This document shows positions 23,132 through 27,340 of a stretch of DNA of 27,340 nt, in pieces; the first letter of the stretch is position 1; each line of letters starts with the position of its first letter. This DNA comes from JAJPJG01 sp034667645 (GTDB taxonomy: Bacteria; Verrucomicrobiota; Verrucomicrobiia; Chthoniobacterales; Chthoniobacteraceae). The stretch spans positions 1 through 27,340 of the forward strand of contig JAXDQV010000305.1 in assembly GCA_034667645.1 (NCBI GenBank). Reading direction: 5' to 3'. The notes under the pieces were generated by a model that was given only the letters and a program-made list of their open reading frames with translations, did no database searches and had not been told where the DNA came from. The translations under genes and the position numbers were made by a program.

Positions 23132-24293
23132 CGCCCGCGCGTGCCTGCACCCAGTCGAACTCACGCGCGATGCTCTGCTCGACTCCACCGCTCCGAAGCT
23201 CGGGCGGCAGCACGTCGAAGGTGTAAGTTTCGATCTCCCAGTGCGGCCCGCGGCCGTCAGCGATCAACCGGAAAAACTCCGGGCTGAGCAGCGGCGCCGT
23301 TGAGTGGAGCGCGCCGAATTCCTTACAAAACAGCGGCACATGGAAATGCACGCGCGCCTCCTCGACCTCGAGCCGTGGCAGCTCCTGCAGCGCTTCGGGC
23401 AAGTCGACCCACGAGTGCAAAGTCGCCGCGGATCGGCTTCGGGCCTTGGTTTGGTGCAAATAAACTGGTTCGCAAAACGGCTCCAGCGCGGCCCAGCTCG
23501 CTGCCACGCCCGGCGCCCGCAGCGCCGCGCTGAGCTGCACTTTGGAGATGCGAATCTGCGCCGCCTCAAAGCGCCGCAGTGACTCGACCGGGTCCTCGAA
23601 TTGCATCGCGACGTGACACGTGTCGAAGCAAACGCCGAGGTGGCGATTCAAGATTTCGACGCCGGCAAACGGCGCGCCCAACTTCCGGAGCGGTCCGCCG
23701 AAAAACTCAACAGTCTCGTCAGTCGTTTCCAAAAAGCAGGACGGCTCCGGTTCCAATCCGAGGTGAATTGTTTTGCCGGTTTTCTTTTCCAGTTCTGCAA
23801 GATGACCCGCGCATTGCGCAAGATTTCGAACCATCGCGCGCACGTCATCGTCGGTGGCAATCCACGGTTTGAACGAGCCCGGCACGGTGCTGATGCTTCC
23901 CTCGATTCCCGGCGGCAGAAGATCGGCCAGGATGTCCGCGAGCAGATTTGTGTAATTCCGTCGCTCGCCGCTGCGCCAGTCCGGCGCGTAAACCTGCTCT
24001 TTCACGCGGCCGCCATGGAAGCGACCGAACGGAAATCCGTTGATCGTGAAAACGTAGAGGTTTTCGGATTCGAGAAAACCTTTGAACTCTCCGCGCACCT
24101 TCGTTGAAGCCAGTTCGCGAGCCGCAAGTTCGCTTAAGCGCAAGCCAAGCCCGAAGCGCTTTCCGGGCGCGACGCGATCGCGCACCTCCAGTGCGTGCGT
24201 CTGAATCGCTGCGAAATTTTCACCCCAGCTTTCGCCGTGATGAACGTTCAGGCAATAGGTGAGATGCGTTTCCGGAGCCGCAGAGATCAACAT
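23106..24293 (-). CDS. eboE: EboE-like TIM-barrel protein
   Basis: This 395-residue protein of the xylose-isomerase-like TIM-barrel superfamily matches EboE. The N-terminus THLTYCLNVHHGESW and the following RFGLGLRLSELAAREL are characteristic. Likely metal ligands are LGLEPEP (Glu), CFDTCHVAMQFE (Asp/His), VHFHVPLF (His) and WEIETYTFDVLP (Glu). In Nostoc the ebo cluster is needed to move a scytonemin precursor to the periplasm; the chemistry of EboE is not known. It is the last gene of the cluster, 8 bp after eboD, and its 3' end overlaps the convergent moaD-like gene by 26 bp. Confidence 0.88.
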   Translation of the reverse strand: MLISAAPETHLTYCLNVHHGESWGENFAAIQTHALEVRDRVAPGKRFGLGLRLSELAARELASTKVRGEFKGFLESENLYVFTINGFPFGRFHGGRVKEQVYAPDWRSGERRNYTNLLADILADLLPPGIEGSISTVPGSFKPWIATDDDVRAMVRNLAQCAGHLAELEKKTGKTIHLGLEPEPSCFLETTDETVEFFGGPLRKLGAPFAGVEILNRHLGVCFDTCHVAMQFEDPVESLRRFEAAQIRISKVQLSAALRAPGVAASWAALEPFCEPVYLHQTKARSRSAATLHSWVDLPEALQELPRLEVEEARVHFHVPLFCKEFGALHSTAPLLSPEFFRLIADGRGPHWEIETYTFDVLPPELRSGGVEQSIAREFDWVQARAGVNRPAPAA

Positions 24294-24301
24294 TTGGAAT
24301 G

Positions 24302-25453
24302 TCAGACCGGCGGCGACAAGTCGTGGCGCTTCAGCTCGGCGATCGCTTCCCGCATCGCGTGGAGATCGATCTCGTGCGATTCGCGTCGTGCGCCGATGCC
24401 ATCGGGAAACGTGATGCAGAGCTCTCCGCCGAGATGTTCCTGAAACTCACGGAGCCCGTCGAAGATCTCCTCACGATCCAACTCTTCGCGCCAGAGCGGA
24501 AACCCCGCGGCGCCGAGGCTCGCATAAAGCGCCGCCCGATCGCTTTCGCTCAGCCAGCCATGCCGTGCGGCATAGGTTGAATCGAGGAGGATGCCGGCAG
24601 CGACAGCGTCTCCGTGGGAAATGGCGAAGCCGGACATGAGTTCCAGCTTGTGCGCGGACCAATGTCCGAAGTCGAGCGGACGGGCGCGCCCCATTTCAAA
24701 GGGATCGCCGCCGGTGCGGATGTGTTCGAGGTGCAGCTCGGCGCACCGGCGGACGAGATGGCGCATCGCTGGCTCTTCCCTGCCTCGCAATTTCGCCGCA
24801 TTCGCACAGAGGAATTCAAAAAACTCCCGGTCCCGGATCATCGCGACTTTGAACGCCTCCGCGATCCCGGCGCGCCACTCGCGGTCATCAAGGGTGCGCA
24901 AAAACTGGAAGTCGTTGATCACGGCAAACGGTGGCGCAAAGGTGCCGAGCGCGTTTTTCCCCCCGCGAAAATTCACGCCGGTCTTCACCCCGACTCCTCC
25001 GTCGTTTTGCGCCAGCACAGTCGTTGGCACGCGCACGATGCGGAGCCCGCGATGCACGAGCGACGCCGCGAAACCGACCGCATCGAGCACCGCCCCGCCG
25101 CCGACGATCACGACGAACGAATGCCGGTCGAGATGCAGGTCCAGCATTTGGGCAGCCCATTTTTCGGCAAGGGCAAAATCGTTTTTCGCCACCTCTCCTC
25201 CGGGCGTGAGTTGCGGCGGCCCCGCGAGATCGAGCACGCGATTGTGCCTTTCAAAATAGTTCGCGATTTCACTCGTGATGTCGGGACGGGAAGCCGCCAC
25301 ATTTTCATCCACATAAACCGCTGCGCGCCGCCGCCCGGCTTCGCGCAGGCGGTCGAGTGCGTTTGCGAGCGTCAGGTTTTCCGGCGAAAAAACATCATCG
25401 GTAAAAATGACGGGGAACTCGAACGGAACGTTTAGTTTTTGCTCAATGATCAT
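24302..25453 (-). CDS. eboD: EboD, 3-dehydroquinate synthase-like enzyme
   Basis: This 383-residue protein belongs to the sugar-phosphate cyclase superfamily (AroB, 2-epi-5-epi-valiolone synthase). It has the NAD-binding glycines VGGGAVLDAVGF (117-128) and the block VPTTVLAQNDGGVGVKTGVN (142-161), then GKNALGTF. Zinc ligands are visible as E199 (GIAEAFK), H264 (DFGHWSAH) and H280 (ISHGDAV). An intact active site suggests real cyclase activity, but the substrate is unknown. It is assigned to EboD rather than AroB by its neighbours and its start (MIIEQKLNVPFEF). The ATG at 25453 overlaps the preceding stop by 4 bp (ATGA); an upstream in-frame ATG at 25471 would add six residues. Confidence 0.88.
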   Translation of the reverse strand: MIIEQKLNVPFEFPVIFTDDVFSPENLTLANALDRLREAGRRRAAVYVDENVAASRPDITSEIANYFERHNRVLDLAGPPQLTPGGEVAKNDFALAEKWAAQMLDLHLDRHSFVVIVGGGAVLDAVGFAASLVHRGLRIVRVPTTVLAQNDGGVGVKTGVNFRGGKNALGTFAPPFAVINDFQFLRTLDDREWRAGIAEAFKVAMIRDREFFEFLCANAAKLRGREEPAMRHLVRRCAELHLEHIRTGGDPFEMGRARPLDFGHWSAHKLELMSGFAISHGDAVAAGILLDSTYAARHGWLSESDRAALYASLGAAGFPLWREELDREEIFDGLREFQEHLGGELCITFPDGIGARRESHEIDLHAMREAIAELKRHDLSPPV

Positions 25454-26718
25454 GCCTGTCTGTCGAGCCACACCTTGGTCAGCCGCGCGAGCGCGAGCAG
25501 CGAATCAGGATGTGCTGGAAAATCGAGCGAGGAGGACCACGCCGCCATGCCGTCCGCTCGCCCGTGTGTGCCGCGAATGCGCGTCGTATCGGTGCTGACG
25601 CTGATGGGGGGCCAGCCGAAAAATAATTCGCACGGGTCGTAGCCGGGCTTGTTGTGAATGTCCACGTGCGTGGCAAAATCAGGCGCCTCGCGTTTTTCCC
25701 GCCACCAGGGATAGGCAAACCACGCTCCCGGCTCTGCCACCAGAAGCAGATCGCCGCCGCGCGGGTGAAGAACGCTGCGCACCAACTGTTCCTGCCGTCC
25801 CAGCACTGCGTCGACGCCGACGAGCTTCGCAAGGGCTTCCCTGGCATCGGCGGTCGCTGTTTCGCCGGAAGTGAAAATGTGCGCAACCTGATGATCGACC
25901 ATGGCAAAAGCATCGCTCGCAAAAAAATCTGCGTAGCCCATTTGTTTAACGCTCCGTTGCGACATCAAGCCGGCGCCCCGCAGCCGCCGGTTTGGAAAAA
26001 GTGCGCCGCGCGTGACCGGCTCGATTGCATAGTCGCCGTAAAACAGCACTTCGAAATCGTGCTCGGCCGCTGTCGCTCTCAGTTTTTGCAGATAAGAAAG
26101 GAGCACTCCGCGTGCAACCGCGGCCTGCGGACTTTCCGGACCGTAACGCTGCAGATCGTAGTCGAGATGCGGGATGTAACTGAAGAGCAGGTCGGGCGCG
26201 TCGCGCATGCGCATGACCGCACAGGTCGCATCCACAATCCAGTCGCTCGATTTTCGCGAGGCGAGTGGACCCCAATAGTTCATGAGGTTGAAGGGGCGTC
26301 CGATCGCTTTCTTTAAACGCCCGTAAAGATCGCGCGGCTTCGAGTAGCAATCCTGGATCATGCCGCCGGAGTGCTTGTGAATCGGCGCAGGCGAGAGCAC
26401 GAGGTCGAGCTCCTCGCCGAGGCTTTGCTGCCAGAACATCATGCCGACGCGCTTCCCGCTCGCGCGGAAATTTTTCCAGATCCGTTCGCCTTCCACCAGC
26501 GCGGCGGACTGCTCCCAGAACAGCACTTTGCGCAGGTCGCGAAAAAAGAGGCCATTGCCGATCATGCCATGGCTTTGCGGCAGCGAGGCCGTTCGGAACG
26601 ATGCCTGGGCGGTGCAGGTTACCGCAGGAAAAAATGGAGTTGCGGGATGAAAATCCTCTTCGCCTTGCACGAGGTTCCATCCGAGCGCGGCGACTTGAAC
26701 AACGAGAAGTTTGGGCAC
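25450..26718 (-). CDS. eboF: EboF-like alkaline phosphatase superfamily protein
   Basis: This 422-residue protein resembles nucleotide pyrophosphatase/phosphodiesterases. The nucleophile region reads FPAVTCTAQASF (catalytic Thr expected), followed by LPQSHGMIGNGLFFRD. Metal-ligand-like blocks follow: YIPHLDYDLQRYGPES, FYGDYAIEP and VDHQVAHIF. The usual first metal-binding Asp near the N-terminus is not obvious, since the strand reads VVQVAALGW. A similar loss occurs in other ebo-associated members as far as I recall, so catalysis may differ. It starts 2 bp after the eboC stop and overlaps eboD by 4 bp, so it is firmly within the cluster. Confidence 0.85.
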   Translation of the reverse strand: MPKLLVVQVAALGWNLVQGEEDFHPATPFFPAVTCTAQASFRTASLPQSHGMIGNGLFFRDLRKVLFWEQSAALVEGERIWKNFRASGKRVGMMFWQQSLGEELDLVLSPAPIHKHSGGMIQDCYSKPRDLYGRLKKAIGRPFNLMNYWGPLASRKSSDWIVDATCAVMRMRDAPDLLFSYIPHLDYDLQRYGPESPQAAVARGVLLSYLQKLRATAAEHDFEVLFYGDYAIEPVTRGALFPNRRLRGAGLMSQRSVKQMGYADFFASDAFAMVDHQVAHIFTSGETATADAREALAKLVGVDAVLGRQEQLVRSVLHPRGGDLLLVAEPGAWFAYPWWREKREAPDFATHVDIHNKPGYDPCELFFGWPPISVSTDTTRIRGTHGRADGMAAWSSSLDFPAHPDSLLALARLTKVWLDRQA

Positions 26719-26720
26719 AA

Positions 26721-27340
26721 TCAGCTTGCGTAAAAACGCCTGCCAACTATGCGGCTAATCGGCACGAGCGCAAGCAGCAGCAAGGCGGCAGCGCCGCCGA
26801 GCCAGCCGGTATTTGAGCCTGCACAAAACGCGGCCTGGATGAAAAGAAGCCCGCGAATGAAGGCGCCGATGAAAGGCGGCAGGCTTGCATCTCTGGCTCG
26901 CGTTAGTCGCAGGGTGACCGCGGCGCAGGCGGCGAGTGCGAGCGCGAAGAAGGCAAAAAAAGTGACCGGATTTACGTGCGGTTGCCAGGCCGGAAAGACA
27001 ACAAGGCCCGCAATCAGCGCGAGCAGCGGAAGTAGTTTGGCCGGGAATGGCGCCCCCGTTTTCGTCTCAAACCTCGCGAGGTGTGTGACCGCAGTGATGT
27101 AAAACATGGTGATACAAGCCGCGACGATGGCGGGCGCAGTGACGAACCCGGCGAACGCGGCCCCAAGGAGCAGGCTCAACGCGCGGCACAACCCCATGTT
27201 CATCGCACCGACGAGCACCACGTGCTTCGACCAGAGATTGTAAATCGTCAACGAGCCGGCAAGGAACGCGCCGATGATGAGAGTCATTTCATTTCCAGAC
27301 GCGCAAATCAGAATGCCTGCCGCCAGCAGGCACGTCGTCA
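26721..27340 (-). CDS. eboC: EboC, UbiA-like prenyltransferase (5' end beyond the window)
   Basis: The reading frame is open through the right edge, so the ATG at 27287 is internal and the true start lies outside the window. The visible 206 residues are polytopic. YNLWSKHVVLVGAMNMGLCR and ALSLLLGA match the region after the first aspartate-rich motif of UbiA prenyltransferases, as seen in EboC. Further helices follow (about 27120-27060, 27040-26980 and 26970-26930). The NDxxD motif itself would lie upstream and cannot be checked. UbiA proteins prenylate aromatic or other acceptors in the membrane. In the ebo cluster EboC is required for precursor export. The stop lies 2 bp before eboF. Confidence 0.82.
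   Translation of the reverse strand, partial: TTCLLAAGILICASGNEMTLIIGAFLAGSLTIYNLWSKHVVLVGAMNMGLCRALSLLLGAAFAGFVTAPAIVAACITMFYITAVTHLARFETKTGAPFPAKLLPLLALIAGLVVFPAWQPHVNPVTFFAFFALALAACAAVTLRLTRARDASLPPFIGAFIRGLLFIQAAFCAGSNTGWLGGAAALLLLALVPISRIVGRRFYAS

Overview
The window is about 60% GC chromosomal DNA from a Gram-negative bacterium. The best fit is a Verrucomicrobiota or related PVC-group soil or freshwater lineage. This is inferred from the R-A-FTLVE style prepilin leaders, the glycine-rich and divided secretin, the short GC-rich intergenic gaps with few clear Shine-Dalgarno sites, an ebo-type cluster, and a dispersed repeat whose translation reads HPERS...DPST.RGMT. No marker gene fixes the taxonomy. 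No RNA genes, insertion sequences or CRISPR arrays were seen.

Left third (1-7.3 kb, minus strand). The start of an F-type ATP synthase operon (atpB, atpE) is preceded by an exact match to the redox-repressor Rex operator consensus. Upstream lies an 851-residue protein made of two family-4 glycosyltransferases, joined by a linker encoded by a 91-bp repeat-like palindrome. Next come a pectinesterase and a rhamnogalacturonan acetylesterase, which together strip methyl and acetyl esters from pectin, then a gap with one possible small protein, then a short xylose-isomerase-like enzyme with an altered metal ligand.

Middle (7.3-23.1 kb). A CpxA/CpxR-like sensor kinase and response regulator (minus) diverge from a long, tightly packed plus-strand operon. 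The divergent region carries CTTAAC half-sites at 11- and 33-bp spacing and a leader hairpin. The operon opens with a secreted glycine-rich protein and continues gspE, F, G, H, I, J, K, L, M and a gspC-like gene. It then has a secretin divided between two genes: the first encodes only periplasmic N-domains, and the second a half N-domain plus the outer-membrane pore, with its own signal peptide. This is a nearly complete type II secretion system; the prepilin peptidase (GspO) is not in the window. A hypoxanthine phosphoribosyltransferase gene and a MoaD/ThiS-like sulfur-carrier gene follow directly.

Right end (23.1-27.3 kb, minus strand). Four linked genes match the ebo (edb) cluster: an EboC-type UbiA prenyltransferase (cut by the window edge), an alkaline-phosphatase-superfamily protein (EboF), a 3-dehydroquinate-synthase-like enzyme (EboD) and a TIM-barrel protein (EboE). 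EboA and EboB would be expected beyond the right edge. The last ebo gene and the moaD-like gene converge and overlap by 26 bp.

The observations most worth following up are the secretin cut inside a domain, the Rex operator before the ATP synthase genes, the repeat-derived linker in the double glycosyltransferase, the Cpx-like control region next to the secretion operon, and the ebo cluster.
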